From positions 2,294,001 through 2,358,000 of the forward strand of contig NZ_JAFV01000001.1 in assembly GCF_000526315.1 (NCBI RefSeq): 64,000 nt of DNA, in the 5' to 3' direction. The notes under the pieces were generated by a model. That model searched no databases and had not been told where the DNA came from. It saw only the letters and a program-made list of their open reading frames with translations. The stretch comes from Methylopila sp. 73B (GTDB lineage Bacteria > Pseudomonadota > Alphaproteobacteria > Rhizobiales > Methylopilaceae). Within the stretch, counting starts at the first letter, position 1; every line of letters begins with the position of its first letter. Positions 24,922 to 34,786 of the stretch are shown here, one piece after another. The position numbers and the translations under genes were made by a program.

Positions 24922-27900
24922 TCATTCTTCGATCACCACGAGCAGATCCTTGGCGTCGACGGGCGACCCGGGCGTCACCAGCACCTCTTTGACGGTCCCG
25001 CCGCGCTCCGCGTGGATCGAGGTCTCCATCTTCATCGCCTCGATCGAGAGCAGCACGTCGCCCTGCGCGATCTGCTGGCCGGTCTTGACCGAGACGGTTG
25101 AGATGATCCCCGGCATCGGCGCCGCGACGTGAGCGGGGTTGCCGTCCTCCGCCTTGCGCCGCGCCTCGCGCACGTTGGCGGCGAAGCGGTTCGGCACCTT
25201 GATGATGCGCGGCTGGCCGTTCAGCTCGAAGAAGACCTTCACCTGGCCCTCCTCGTCCGTCTCGCCGACGCCGAGGTTGCGGATCATCAGCGTCTTGCCG
25301 CGCTCGATCTCGACCGCCAACTCGTCGCCGGCGGCCAGGCCGTAGAAGTAGACCGGCGTCGGCAGCGCTGAGACGGGGCCGTACTTCTTCTCGGCCAGCG
25401 CGTAATCCACGAAGACCTTGGGATACATGAGGTAGGACGCAAGCTCGAAACCCGACACCTCGCGCTCGATCTTGACCTCGACCTCGGCCTTCGCCACGTC
25501 GAGGTCGGTCGGCGGCATCAGCGCCCCGGCGCGCCCTTCGATCGGCGCTTCGCCCTTCAGCACCTTCCGCTGGATGCCCTCGGGGAAGCCGCCGGGCGGC
25601 TGACTGAGCTCGCCCTTCATCAGCTGGACCACGCTCTCCGGGAACGAGACGTCGACCGCCGGGTCCTCGACCTCGGCGCGGGTTAGCCCGGCCGAGACCA
25701 TGGTCAGCGCCATGTCGCCTACGACTTTCGAGGTCGGCGTGACCTTGATGATGTCGCCGAACATGTCGTTGACGTCGCGGTAGGTGCGGGCGACCTCCGT
25801 CCAGCGGCTCTCCAGCCCCATGGAGCGCGCCTGCTCCTTGAGGTTGGTGAACTGCCCGCCCGGCATCTCGTGGAGATAGACCTCGGACGCGGGCGCCAGC
25901 AGGTCGTTCTCGAAGGCGGCGTACTGCGCACGCGCCGCCTCCCAGTAGAGCGAGATCGCGCGGATCGCGTCGAGGTCGAGGCCGCTGTCGCGCTCCGAGC
26001 CCTTCAGGGCGGCGACCACCGAGCCGAGGCACGGCTGCGAGGTCATGCCGGAGAAGGCGTCCATGGCGGCGTCCACCGCGTCGACGCCGGCGTCGATCGC
26101 GGCGAGCAGCGTCGCGCCGGCGATGCCGGAGGTGTCGTGGGTGTGAAGGTGGAGCGGGAGCCCGGTCTCCTCCCGCAGCGTCTTGACCAGCAGCCGGGCC
26201 GCCGCGGGTTTCAGCAGCCCCGCCATGTCCTTTAGGCACAGCACATGGGCGCCCGCCGCCTCGAGCTGCTTCGCGAGGTCGACGTAATACTTGAGGTCGT
26301 ACTTCGCGCGCGAGGGATCGAGGACGTCGCCGGTGTAGCAGATCGCGGCCTCGCAGATCTTCCCGGCCTCGTTCACCGCGTCCATCGTGACGCGCATGTT
26401 GTCGATCCAGTTCAGGCAGTCGAACACCCGGAACAGATCGACGCCGCCGTTTGCAGCCTGGCCGATGAAGTAGGCCACCGCGTTGTCCGGGTAATTGGCG
26501 TAGCCGACGCCGTTCGAGCCGCGGACCAGGCATTGCAGCAGCAGGTTCGGCGCGGCCTCACGGATCTTGGCCAGGCGCTCCCACGGGTCCTCGGTCAGGA
26601 AGCGCATGGCGACGTCGAAGGTCGCCCCGCCCCAGCATTCGAGGCTGAGCAGTTCCGGCAAGCCTTGCGCGTAGGACGACGCGGAGGCCGCGATATCGAA
26701 GGTGCGGACGCGGGTCGCCAGCAGCGACTGGTGCGCGTCGCGCATCGTGGTGTCGGTGAACAGCACGCGGTTTTCCGCGCGCATCCATTCGCCGAACTTC
26801 CTCGGCCCGAGCTTCTCGAGCAGTTGGCGCGAGCCGGAGGACGGCTGACCGCCCCCGCCGAAGACCGGCGGCGTCGGAACCTGCGCGCCGGCCTTAGGCT
26901 TAGCGCGGCCCTTGGCCTCCGGATGGCCGTTGACGGTGACGTCGGCGACGTAGGTGAGCAGCTTGGTCGCACGGTCCTGCCGCTTCTCGAAGGCGAACAG
27001 CGCCGGCGTCTCGTCGATGAAGCGGGTGATGGTCTCGCCGGCGAGGAAGGTCGGGTGCCGGACCACGTTCTCCAGGAAGGCGAGATTCGTCGCGACGCCG
27101 CGGATGCGGTACTCGCTGATGGCGCGCTGCATGCGCAGGCACGCCTCCTCGGCCGTCGGCGCCCAGGCCGTCACCTTCTCCAGCATCGGGTCGTAGAAGC
27201 GGGTGATGACCGCGCCGGAATAGGCCGTGCCGCCGTCGATGCGGATGCCGAAGCCCATGGCGCCGCGGTAGGCGGTGATGCGGCCATAATCCGGGATGAA
27301 GTTGTCTTCGGGGTTTTCGGTGGTGATCCGGCACTGCAAGGCATGGCCGTTGAGGCGGATGTCGTCCTGCAGGGGCACGCCGGACTCCGGCGTCCCGATC
27401 GTCTCGCCCTCGATCACCTTAATCTGCGCCTTCACGATGTCGACGCCGGTGACGACCTCGGTCACCGTGTGCTCGACCTGGATGCGCGGGTTGACCTCGA
27501 TGAAGTAGAACTCGCCGGTGTCGGCGTTCATCAGGAACTCGACCGTGCCGGCGCCGAGGTAGTCGGTGGCGCGGGCGATCTTGAGCCCGCTCTCGCAGAG
27601 CGCTGCGCGGGTCTCGGCGTCGAGGTAGGGCGCTGGCGCGCGCTCCACGACCTTCTGGTTGCGGCGCTGGACCGAACAGTCGCGCTCGAAGAGGTGCACC
27701 GTGTTGCCGTGCCGGTCGCCCAGCACCTGCACCTCGACGTGGCGGGCGCGCTCCACCAGCTTCTCGAGATAGACCTCATCCTTGCCGAAGGCCGCCTTGG
27801 CTTCGCGCTTGGCGTTGGTGACCTCCGACGTCAGCTTGGCCATGTCGCGAATGACGCGCATGCCGCGTCCGCCGCCGCCCCAGGAGGCCTTCAGCATCAC

Positions 27901-28398
27901 CGGCAGGCCGAGCTCCTCGGCCGCCTTGCGGATCGCGTCGGGGTCGTCCGGCAGCGGCGCGGTCGCCGGCATCACCGGCACGCCGACGCTCTCGGCCAGA
28001 TTGCGCGCCGCGACCTTGTTGCCGAGCGAGCGCATCGTGTCCGGCGACGGCCCGATGAAGAGGATCTTCGCCTCCGCGCAGGCCTCGGCAAACTCCGGGC
28101 TCTCGGACAGGAAGCCGTAGCCGGGATGGATCGCGTCGACGCCGGCCTCGGTCGCGACGCGGATCACCTCGGGAATCGAGAGGTAGGCTTCGAGCGGCCC
28201 CATCCCGCGGCCCACCTGGTACGCCTCGTCGGACTTGAATCGGTGGAGCGAGAGCTTGTCCTCCTCCGCGTAGATCGCGACGGTGCGGATGCCGAGCTCC
28301 GCCGCGGCGCGAAACACGCGGATCGCGATTTCGGAGCGGTTCGCGACGAGGAGCTTCCGGATCTTGCGGGGCGGCACGACGGGCGCACGGGCGTTCAT
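24922..28398 (-). CDS. pyc: Pyruvate carboxylase
   Basis: A 1158-residue single-chain biotin enzyme that carboxylates pyruvate to oxaloacetate, the main anaplerotic step. Domains are in order: biotin carboxylase (about 12-470; GGGGRGMRV, EVQVLGDRHGNTVHLFERDCS, FYFIEVNPRIQVEHTVTE), carboxyltransferase (about 545-830; FTDTTMRDAHQSLLATRVR, HTHDTSG), and the biotinyl domain with EAMKMET, biotin on Lys1123. The length matches the family (about 1150). ATG at 28398 gives the normal N-terminus. It lies 169 bp downstream of opgC on the same strand. Acetyl-CoA activation is usual for this type. Confidence 0.97.
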   Translation of the reverse strand: MNARAPVVPPRKIRKLLVANRSEIAIRVFRAAAELGIRTVAIYAEEDKLSLHRFKSDEAYQVGRGMGPLEAYLSIPEVIRVATEAGVDAIHPGYGFLSESPEFAEACAEAKILFIGPSPDTMRSLGNKVAARNLAESVGVPVMPATAPLPDDPDAIRKAAEELGLPVMLKASWGGGGRGMRVIRDMAKLTSEVTNAKREAKAAFGKDEVYLEKLVERARHVEVQVLGDRHGNTVHLFERDCSVQRRNQKVVERAPAPYLDAETRAALCESGLKIARATDYLGAGTVEFLMNADTGEFYFIEVNPRIQVEHTVTEVVTGVDIVKAQIKVIEGETIGTPESGVPLQDDIRLNGHALQCRITTENPEDNFIPDYGRITAYRGAMGFGIRIDGGTAYSGAVITRFYDPMLEKVTAWAPTAEEACLRMQRAISEYRIRGVATNLAFLENVVRHPTFLAGETITRFIDETPALFAFEKRQDRATKLLTYVADVTVNGHPEAKGRAKPKAGAQVPTPPVFGGGGQPSSGSRQLLEKLGPRKFGEWMRAENRVLFTDTTMRDAHQSLLATRVRTFDIAASASSYAQGLPELLSLECWGGATFDVAMRFLTEDPWERLAKIREAAPNLLLQCLVRGSNGVGYANYPDNAVAYFIGQAANGGVDLFRVFDCLNWIDNMRVTMDAVNEAGKICEAAICYTGDVLDPSRAKYDLKYYVDLAKQLEAAGAHVLCLKDMAGLLKPAAARLLVKTLREETGLPLHLHTHDTSGIAGATLLAAIDAGVDAVDAAMDAFSGMTSQPCLGSVVAALKGSERDSGLDLDAIRAISLYWEAARAQYAAFENDLLAPASEVYLHEMPGGQFTNLKEQARSMGLESRWTEVARTYRDVNDMFGDIIKVTPTSKVVGDMALTMVSAGLTRAEVEDPAVDVSFPESVVQLMKGELSQPPGGFPEGIQRKVLKGEAPIEGRAGALMPPTDLDVAKAEVEVKIEREVSGFELASYLMYPKVFVDYALAEKKYGPVSALPTPVYFYGLAAGDELAVEIERGKTLMIRNLGVGETDEEGQVKVFFELNGQPRIIKVPNRFAANVREARRKAEDGNPAHVAAPMPGIISTVSVKTGQQIAQGDVLLSIEAMKMETSIHAERGGTVKEVLVTPGSPVDAKDLLVVIEE

Positions 28399-28567
28399 TG
28401 AGACGTTCGACCTCCGGATCGTGACGGAAAGCGGCCGAGGCGGCCAGCGGAGCGAAAATCGGATCGCAGGAGACGGACGGTCGCGCGCACGAGGGTCGCC
28501 GCCTCGCCTCCGTCGACGGAGGCAAGGTTATACGAACGCTTCGCGGGATAAAGAGGCCAGCCGCGCG

Positions 28568-29854
28568 TCAGATGCGGCGCGGCGACGGCGGCGCGTTCGC
28601 CGGGACGACCGGAGCGCCCTCGCGCGGCTGCGGCGCAGGCGTTCCGGTCGGCGCGCGAACGGGCGTCACGCGCTTGGTCGTCCGCAGTTCCTCAGAGACG
28701 TAGGCGAGGGCCACGAGGATGAGCGCTCCCAGCAGCGAGAACGTCACCTGCGTCACGACGCCATGGCCGAACCAGTCGAACACGCCGTGGCTCATGGCCG
28801 CGAACACCGTGGAGATCACGAACAGCGGCAGGCTCTTGCGCCCGATAAGCACCATGGAGCGGCCAAGCAAAGTGTCGCCCAGGCGGCTCTCCTTGCGGAT
28901 GAACAGCGCCGCGAGATGGGCCATGGCTAGAAAGTGCGCGAGCCGCACCGGCGAGGCGTTGGCCTTGTCGGCGATGTCCGTGATGAAGCGAAGCGGCCGC
29001 CATTCGTACAGGCCGAGCGTGGCCCACGGCGCAGCGGCGATGAAGGCTACGATGACGATGGTGATGGACAGCGCGATGGCTGCGGGCGCCGCCATGACGT
29101 TCCGGAACCAGGGCTCCTCACGCGCGAGAAAGATGGCGAACCCCGCCAGGAACACCGCCTGCCAGGCGAAGGGGTTGAAGGTCCACAAACGCGTGTCGGG
29201 GTAGGACGACAGGGTCGCGCCGGAGAACTGCGCCCAAGTCCAGACGCCGACGGCGAAGGCCGCGTAGAAGAACCAGCGGTCCCGGAACAGCCAGAACAGC
29301 ACGCCGACCATGATCGTGAGGAGGATGTAGAGCGGCAGGATGTCCAGCAGCGGCGGCAGGTAGCCGAGCGTCGCGAGCTTCGGCAGCACCGTCTCCGTCG
29401 CTACGAGGAAGGGCCGCACGAACAGGTCCCGCTCCATGATGCTGGAGCCCGCGTACTCCCGGTACAGCACGGCCAGCGTCGCGATGACGACGAAGGCGGA
29501 GATGTGGTGGAGATACAGCGTGAAGGCCCGCTGGAAGCCGTAGGGGATCGCCATGATCGGGCGATCGAGGAACTTGCCGACGAACATGCTCGCCATAGCG
29601 AAGCCGGACAGGAAGACGAAGAGCTCGGCGGAATCCGAGACGCCGTAATTCTTCGTCGTGAGCCAGCTCATGACGTTGTTGACGCTGTGGTTCCAGAAGA
29701 TGAAGACGATCGCGAGCCCGCGCCAGAAGTCGAGGCGCCAGTCGCGCGAGGAAACGGGGGCTCCCGCCGGGCGCTTCGCAGCCTGCGTCGTCGCATCGCC
29801 ATCCGCCAAGACGCCATCCTCGCTGGTTTGAGACGACGTTCGCGCCGCAAGCAC
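28568..29854 (-). CDS. opgC: OpgC family membrane protein (osmoregulated periplasmic glucan modification)
   Basis: A 428-residue membrane protein with about ten hydrophobic helices. The start RDWRLDFWRGLAIVFIFWNHS and LFVFLSGFAMASMFVGK are characteristic of OpgC, a membrane acyltransferase that adds succinyl groups to osmoregulated periplasmic glucans. The N-terminal 36 and C-terminal 35 residues are soluble and Pro/Arg-rich. No glucan synthase (opgG/H or ndvAB) lies in the window. In Alphaproteobacteria several OpgC homologues can occur, so the symbol is by family, not proven function. Confidence 0.8.
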   Translation of the reverse strand: MLAARTSSQTSEDGVLADGDATTQAAKRPAGAPVSSRDWRLDFWRGLAIVFIFWNHSVNNVMSWLTTKNYGVSDSAELFVFLSGFAMASMFVGKFLDRPIMAIPYGFQRAFTLYLHHISAFVVIATLAVLYREYAGSSIMERDLFVRPFLVATETVLPKLATLGYLPPLLDILPLYILLTIMVGVLFWLFRDRWFFYAAFAVGVWTWAQFSGATLSSYPDTRLWTFNPFAWQAVFLAGFAIFLAREEPWFRNVMAAPAAIALSITIVIVAFIAAAPWATLGLYEWRPLRFITDIADKANASPVRLAHFLAMAHLAALFIRKESRLGDTLLGRSMVLIGRKSLPLFVISTVFAAMSHGVFDWFGHGVVTQVTFSLLGALILVALAYVSEELRTTKRVTPVRAPTGTPAPQPREGAPVVPANAPPSPRRI

Positions 29855-29985
29855 GCTGCGCCGCGCGACGAATCACGCGCGGCCGGCGCTTCGAACCCTA
29901 TAATCGGGGACCAAACGTCGCGAGTGTGGCGAAAGTTTCCGCCGGAAGTGCGCCGATGGACGCAGCGCCGGTCAAACCTGCGGGA

Positions 29986-31161
29986 TCAGAGCAGTCCGCG
30001 CGCGGCGAGGTTCCGCATGAGATGACCGGCGCCGAAGGTCCAGCGCTCGGCGTCGGGACAGCGGACGACCCGATTCACAAGCGCGCCAAGCGTCGGGGTC
30101 GCGATGGTGACGATGTCGCCGACCTTGTGGGTGAAGCCCTCGCCCGGCGTGTCGCGATCCTCGATCGGCGCGAACATCGTTCCGAGATAGAGAACGAAGC
30201 CGTCGGGATACTGGTGGTTCCGCCCGATGGTCTGGCCGACGAGATCCTCCGGATCGCGCGCGATCTGCTCCATGTGGCTGACGCCGCCGAGCTTGAAGCC
30301 GTCGTCGCCGACGACCTCGAGCGTCACCGCCGCCTTGCGCACGTGGTCCAGCGTGAAGCCGCCGTCGAACAGGCGGATGAAGGGCCCGACGGAGGCGGAG
30401 GCCGTGTTGTCCTTGGCCTTGCTCAGCAACAGGGCGGAGCGGCCTTCGACGTCGCGCAGGTTGACGTCGTTGCCGAGCGTCGCGCCGACGATGCGGCCCG
30501 CGCTCGAGACGACGACCACCATCTCCGGCTCGGGGTTGTTCCAGGTCGAAATCGGATGGATGCCCACGTCCGAGCCTGATCCGACGCTCGCCATCGCCTG
30601 GGTCTTCGTGAAGACCTCCGCGTCCGGCCCGATGCCGACCTCGAGATACTGCGACCAGAGGCCCTTCTCGACGAGCACGCGCTTCAGCGCTGCGGCCTCC
30701 TCGGACCCGGGCTTCAGCGCGGCGAGGTCCGCCCCTATGGTCGTCGCGATTTCCGCGCGGAACGACGCGGCCTTCTCGGGCGCGCCTTTGGCCTGCTCCT
30801 CGACGACGCGCTCGAGCGTCGAGACGGGGAAGGTGACGCCGGCGGCCTTCACGGCCTGCAGGTCGATGGGCGACAGCAGCCACGGCCGGCTGGCGTTCCG
30901 ACCGTCGGGCGGGGTGTTCGCGAGGATGTCGGCCAGCGCGCCGATGTCTTCCCCCGGCGCCGCGGCCAGTTCGCCGGCGGGATCGGCCGCCTCGCAGAGG
31001 TCTCGCGAGGTGGCGAAGGCGGCGGTCACGTCCAGCACGCGATCGTCGCGGACCGTCACCACGCTCGGACCGCTCACATCCGGCCGCCAGACCCGACCCG
31101 CGAGAACAGCCGTCGCACGGTCGGACGGGAGGGACGTTTCCACGACGAGGGAGACCGGCAT
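29986..31161 (-). CDS. Fumarylacetoacetate hydrolase (FAH) family protein
   Basis: A 391-residue protein; the FAH C-terminal fold (about 170-370) hydrolyses or dehydrates 2-keto acids. Metal ligands are visible in WNNPEPEMVVVV (two Glu) and ATLGNDVNLRDVEG (Asp). The SDVGIHPIS and SASVGPFIRLF stretches also fit. The N-terminal part (about 1-160) is longer than in FAH hydrolases and matches the size of 2-keto-3-deoxy-sugar-acid dehydratases, which are about 385-390 residues. ATG at 31161 follows GGAG. It is the last gene of galE-MFS-FAH, 76 bp after the MFS gene, so a sugar-acid dehydratase is plausible. Confidence 0.75.
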   Translation of the reverse strand: MPVSLVVETSLPSDRATAVLAGRVWRPDVSGPSVVTVRDDRVLDVTAAFATSRDLCEAADPAGELAAAPGEDIGALADILANTPPDGRNASRPWLLSPIDLQAVKAAGVTFPVSTLERVVEEQAKGAPEKAASFRAEIATTIGADLAALKPGSEEAAALKRVLVEKGLWSQYLEVGIGPDAEVFTKTQAMASVGSGSDVGIHPISTWNNPEPEMVVVVSSAGRIVGATLGNDVNLRDVEGRSALLLSKAKDNTASASVGPFIRLFDGGFTLDHVRKAAVTLEVVGDDGFKLGGVSHMEQIARDPEDLVGQTIGRNHQYPDGFVLYLGTMFAPIEDRDTPGEGFTHKVGDIVTIATPTLGALVNRVVRCPDAERWTFGAGHLMRNLAARGLL

Positions 31162-31237
31162 CTGACGCTCCATTGTTCGGAGACTATACAATTGTTCGCG
31201 GGCTTTGTGCCGCAACTCGTCGCCTTCGGCAACGGCG

Positions 31238-32689
31238 TCATGCGGCTTTCGAGAGCGGATCGGCGACGTCCTCGAGCGATTTCCCTTCGGCGTCGATCCC
31301 CCACACCAGGGCCGCGGCGCCCGCGCCGATCATGAGCAGCGCCGCGCCGGCGTAGCCGAGGAAGATCGGCCAAGGCTGGCCGCCGCCGATCAGCACGCCG
31401 AAGACGTAAGGGGCGACGACGCCGCCGAGGCCGGTGCCAATGGCGTAGAACACCGCGATGGCCAGCGCCCGGACCTCGAGAGGAAAGGCTTCGCTCGCCG
31501 TGAGATAGGCCGAACTCGCCGCGGCGGAGGCGAAGAAGAAGATCACGCACCAGGCGAGCGTCTGCGTGACCGCCGTCAGCGCGCCCTGCGCGAACAGCCA
31601 GCCCGTGACGAGCAGCAGAAGACCGGAGGCGACATAGGTCAGGCAGATCATCTTCCGCCGCCCGACCGTGTCGAACAGAGGCCCGAGGACCAGCGGCCCG
31701 ATGACGTTGCCGAAGGCGAAGGGCACGAGATAGAGCCCGATGTGGGTAGCCTCGACCGCGTAGAACTTCGTCAGGATCAGCCCGTAGGTGAAGAACACGG
31801 CGTTGTAGAGGAACGCCTGGGCGATCATCAGCGCGAGCACCAGCGCGGATCGACCCCGATAGACGCCGAAGATCGCGCGGAAGATCAGCCCGAAACCGAA
31901 GGTGCGGGCGGGATGGATTCGCAGCGATCCGGTTGCCGGCGGCAGGGTCTGGCCCGTCTCGGCCTCGATGCGCCGCTCGATGTCGGCGACGACCGCCTCG
32001 CCCTCTTCGATCCGGTCGTGGCACGCGAGCCAGCGCGGACTTTCCGGCACGTGCCGGCGGGTGAACAGGATGAAAAGGCCCAGCACGGCGCCAAGGCCGA
32101 AGCCGAGCCGCCAGCCGAGATCGACCGGGAACCAGCCTGAGTCGAGCAGCACGACGCTCGCCAGCGCCCCGACGCCGGCGCCGGCCCAGAAGCTGCCGTT
32201 GATGATGATCGCGATCCGGCCGCGCAGCCGCGCCGGCATCAGTTCGTCGATCGCGGAGTTGATCGCGGCGTACTCGCCGCCGATGCCGATCCCGGTGATC
32301 AGCCGGAACAGCGCGAGGCTCCAGAAGTCCCAGGCGAAGGCCGAAAACAGCACGCCGACGATGTAGACGCCGAGCGTCGTGAAGAAGATCAGCCTGCGGC
32401 CGAGCCTGTCGGTCAGCCACCCGAAACCCAGCGCGCCTCCGACGGCGCCGATGAGATAGGCCGAGGCGAGAGCGCCGATGTCCGCATCGCTCAGCGCGAG
32501 CGTTCCAGGGTCCTGCAGGCGCGGCGCAAGCGCCCCGACGATGGTCACCTCGAGCCCGTCAAGGACCCAGGTGACGCCTAGGGCGAGCACGATAAGTCGA
32601 TGGATTGGCGACCAGGGCAGCCGGTCCATGCGGGCGGGAATGTCGATCTCGACGGCCTCGCGGCCGCCGAGCATGGCGTTGGAGCTCAA
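31238..32689 (-). CDS. MFS transporter, sugar/acid:H+ symporter type
   Basis: A 483-residue transporter with 12 helices. Loop 2-3 motif GWLTDRLGRRLIFF and the matching GPLFDTVGRRKMI in the second half are typical of the sugar porter and related acid:H+ families, as is RLITGIGIGGEYAAINSAIDE. The start is TTG at 32689, overlapping the galE TGA (TTGA); an ATG five codons on (32674) is possible, but the overlap suggests coupling. It is probably in one transcript with galE and the FAH-family gene. A substrate of sugar or sugar-acid type is likely, but not shown. Confidence 0.85.
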   Translation of the reverse strand: MSSNAMLGGREAVEIDIPARMDRLPWSPIHRLIVLALGVTWVLDGLEVTIVGALAPRLQDPGTLALSDADIGALASAYLIGAVGGALGFGWLTDRLGRRLIFFTTLGVYIVGVLFSAFAWDFWSLALFRLITGIGIGGEYAAINSAIDELMPARLRGRIAIIINGSFWAGAGVGALASVVLLDSGWFPVDLGWRLGFGLGAVLGLFILFTRRHVPESPRWLACHDRIEEGEAVVADIERRIEAETGQTLPPATGSLRIHPARTFGFGLIFRAIFGVYRGRSALVLALMIAQAFLYNAVFFTYGLILTKFYAVEATHIGLYLVPFAFGNVIGPLVLGPLFDTVGRRKMICLTYVASGLLLLVTGWLFAQGALTAVTQTLAWCVIFFFASAAASSAYLTASEAFPLEVRALAIAVFYAIGTGLGGVVAPYVFGVLIGGGQPWPIFLGYAGAALLMIGAGAAALVWGIDAEGKSLEDVADPLSKAA

Positions 32690-33681
32690 GCCTGACCGGC
32701 GCCGCGCTCCGCCACCCGACGCTCCCAGGCCAGCGCATGACCGACGATCGCGTCGAGGTCGTCATGGCGAGGGCGCCATCCCACCGTCTCGCGGATGCGG
32801 GTCGGATTCGCCACCAGCGACGCCGGGTCGCCATCGCGACGCGGGGCGACGTGCACGGGAAAATCGACGCCGGCGCAGCGCTTCACGGCGTCGATCACCT
32901 CGAGCACGGACGCGCCCCGGCCATAGCCGCAGTTCGCGACGAAGCTGTCGCCGCCGGCCTCGAGGTGATCGAGCGCCAGGAGATGGGCGTGCGCGAGGTC
33001 GCTGACGTGGATGTAGTCGCGCACGCAGGTGCCGTCCGGCGTCGGATAGTCGTCGCCGTAGCATTCAAGGTGGTTGCGCCCGCCGAGCGCCGCTTGGGCG
33101 GCTACCTTGATCAGATGCGTCGCGCGCGGGCTCGACTGGCCGGCCCGGCCGTCGGGATCGGCGCCCGCCACGTTGAAATAGCGCAACGCGGCGTAGGAGA
33201 GGCCGTAGGCGCGCGACATGTCGGCCAGCATGCGCTCGGTCATCAGCTTCGAGGCGCCGTAGGGCGAGATCGGATCCAGCGGCTCGTCTTCGGTGAGCGG
33301 CTCGTCCGATCCCTCGCCGTAGACGGCGGCGGTCGACGAGAACACCACGCGCTTCACGCCCCCGGCGACCGCGGCGGCCAGCAGCGCGCGGGAGCGGACG
33401 GTGTTGTTGAGGTAGTAGTCGAGAGGATCCCGCACCGAGTCCGGAACGACGATCGATCCCGCAAAATGGACGATCGCGTCGACGTCATGCTCCACGATCG
33501 TCTTCGCGACGAGGCGCTCGTCGCCTACGCACCCCTTCACGAAAGGCACGGTCTCGGGCACCGCCCGGCGAAAGCCCGTGGACAGATCGTCGATCACGAC
33601 GACGCTGCGTCCGGCGTCCTTGAGGGCAAGCACCATATGGCTGCCGATGTAGCCGGCGCCGCCTGTCACAAGAACAGCCAT
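32686..33681 (-). CDS. galE: UDP-glucose 4-epimerase
   Basis: A 331-residue extended SDR that interconverts UDP-glucose and UDP-galactose for glycan synthesis or galactose use. The N-terminal VLVTGGAGYIGSHMV binds NAD. The catalytic set is Ser115-116 (VFSSTAAVYGE), Tyr141 and Lys145 (SPYGASK). The sequence has RYFNVAGADPDGRAGQ and DGTCVRDYIHVSDLA, diagnostic of GalE. GGAGGGATGGG precedes the ATG. It overlaps the MFS gene downstream by the TTGA arrangement. Length matches the family. Confidence 0.93.
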   Translation of the reverse strand: MAVLVTGGAGYIGSHMVLALKDAGRSVVVIDDLSTGFRRAVPETVPFVKGCVGDERLVAKTIVEHDVDAIVHFAGSIVVPDSVRDPLDYYLNNTVRSRALLAAAVAGGVKRVVFSSTAAVYGEGSDEPLTEDEPLDPISPYGASKLMTERMLADMSRAYGLSYAALRYFNVAGADPDGRAGQSSPRATHLIKVAAQAALGGRNHLECYGDDYPTPDGTCVRDYIHVSDLAHAHLLALDHLEAGGDSFVANCGYGRGASVLEVIDAVKRCAGVDFPVHVAPRRDGDPASLVANPTRIRETVGWRPRHDDLDAIVGHALAWERRVAERGAGQA

Positions 33682-33782
33682 CCCATCCCTCCGTCGATCT
33701 CATTTGGACAATCTCAGGTGGGTCATCTCGGCGCGGAGTTCGCCTCTTCAAGTGGTCGAAGGCTAATAATCCAAGCCGAGAC

Positions 33783-34511
33783 TCACAGGATCGGGCGGGG
33801 CGAAAGCTCCTTCTCGAAGTGCTGCGCAAACCGGGCCATCGCGCGCGGGTTGTCGATCGTGAGCTTGCCGTCGGCCAGAGCGAAGAGGCCCTGGCTCTTG
33901 AGGCGGGCCATGGTTTTGTTGGTGTGCACCAGCGACAGGCCGAGTGCGTCCGCCACGTGCTGCTGCGTTAGAGGGAAATCGAGCGTCCGGCCATTCACCA
34001 GCCCGAGCGCCTCGGCGCGCTTGAACAGGCCCGCGAAAAGCGAGGCGATGCGCTCCGCCGCGCTGCGCCGTCCGACGGTCAGTAGGTTTTCATCCAGGAT
34101 CGCCTCCGACTGCGCCGCGAGCCAGGTCAGGTCGTACGCGAAGGCCGGCATCCGCTCGAAAACGCTCCAGAGCCTCCGGCGCGGGATCAGGCAAAGCTCG
34201 ACGTCGGTCAGGGCGATCGCGCCGTAAAGCGCTTTTTCGAACAGCGACGCCTGCAAGCCCAGAAGATCGCCGGGAAGCGCAATGCTGAGGATCTGCCGCC
34301 GCCCGTCCGGCAACTCCTTGTACCGGAAGGCCCAACCCGAAAAGACGGTGTAGAGTTCGGCGCCGTTCTGCTCGGGATTGATGATGTCGGCCCCGGCCGG
34401 CAGGCGGAGATGCTCCGACTTCAGCGTTTCCAGGAAAGCCACCTCCTCGTCGGTCTTCTGACGGAAGGCATTCCTCTTTCGCAGGGGGCACCGGGAGCAG
34501 CGCACGAACAT
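33783..34511 (-). CDS. Crp/Fnr family transcriptional regulator
   Basis: A 242-residue regulator. The N-terminus MFVRCSRCPLRKR carries Cys5 and Cys8, as in the CxxCPLR group. A cyclic-nucleotide-binding-like beta-barrel follows (about 25-130; INPEQNGAELYTVFSGWAFRYK, ILSIALPGDLLG), then a helix-turn-helix (LTQQHVADALGLSLVHTNKTMARLK, about 182-206). A third cysteine is at DVELCLIP. Three cysteines are too few for a classical FNR 4Fe-4S cluster, so the sensed signal is unknown. ATG at 34511 is chosen over 34601. It is divergent from phyR, 275 bp away, and may control or respond with the stress locus. Confidence 0.85.
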   Translation of the reverse strand: MFVRCSRCPLRKRNAFRQKTDEEVAFLETLKSEHLRLPAGADIINPEQNGAELYTVFSGWAFRYKELPDGRRQILSIALPGDLLGLQASLFEKALYGAIALTDVELCLIPRRRLWSVFERMPAFAYDLTWLAAQSEAILDENLLTVGRRSAAERIASLFAGLFKRAEALGLVNGRTLDFPLTQQHVADALGLSLVHTNKTMARLKSQGLFALADGKLTIDNPRAMARFAQHFEKELSPRPIL

Positions 34512-34786
34512 GGTCACGCTCGGCAGATTTCGTAGGATGGCCGCGGCCTGCGGCAGCTGTAGAGACCCCAATCGACACAGCGGCGCTATGTGAAAACACA
34601 CATTGGCGCCCGTCGATAGGGGATAAATTCCAACCGAGCCGACGCAGCCATGCGAAGATCATCCTGCCGCTGCATCGTTGACATCCGCGCCCAGGACTTG
34701 CTCATTCCACTCGCCGCGCCATTTCGCTGCCACAGCGCTTCCACTGCGTTCCTGCACCGACACCGCTTGTCCGGATTATTCTCGTC

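Noticed and set aside
26245-28401. A 718-codon plus-strand open frame opposite pyruvate carboxylase
   Set aside because: Antisense shadow caused by high GC at third positions; low-complexity translation without family motifs.
34678-34706. TTGACA upstream of phyR as a sigma70 -35 box
   Set aside because: At 17-bp spacing the -10 position reads CTCATT, a poor match to TATAAT.
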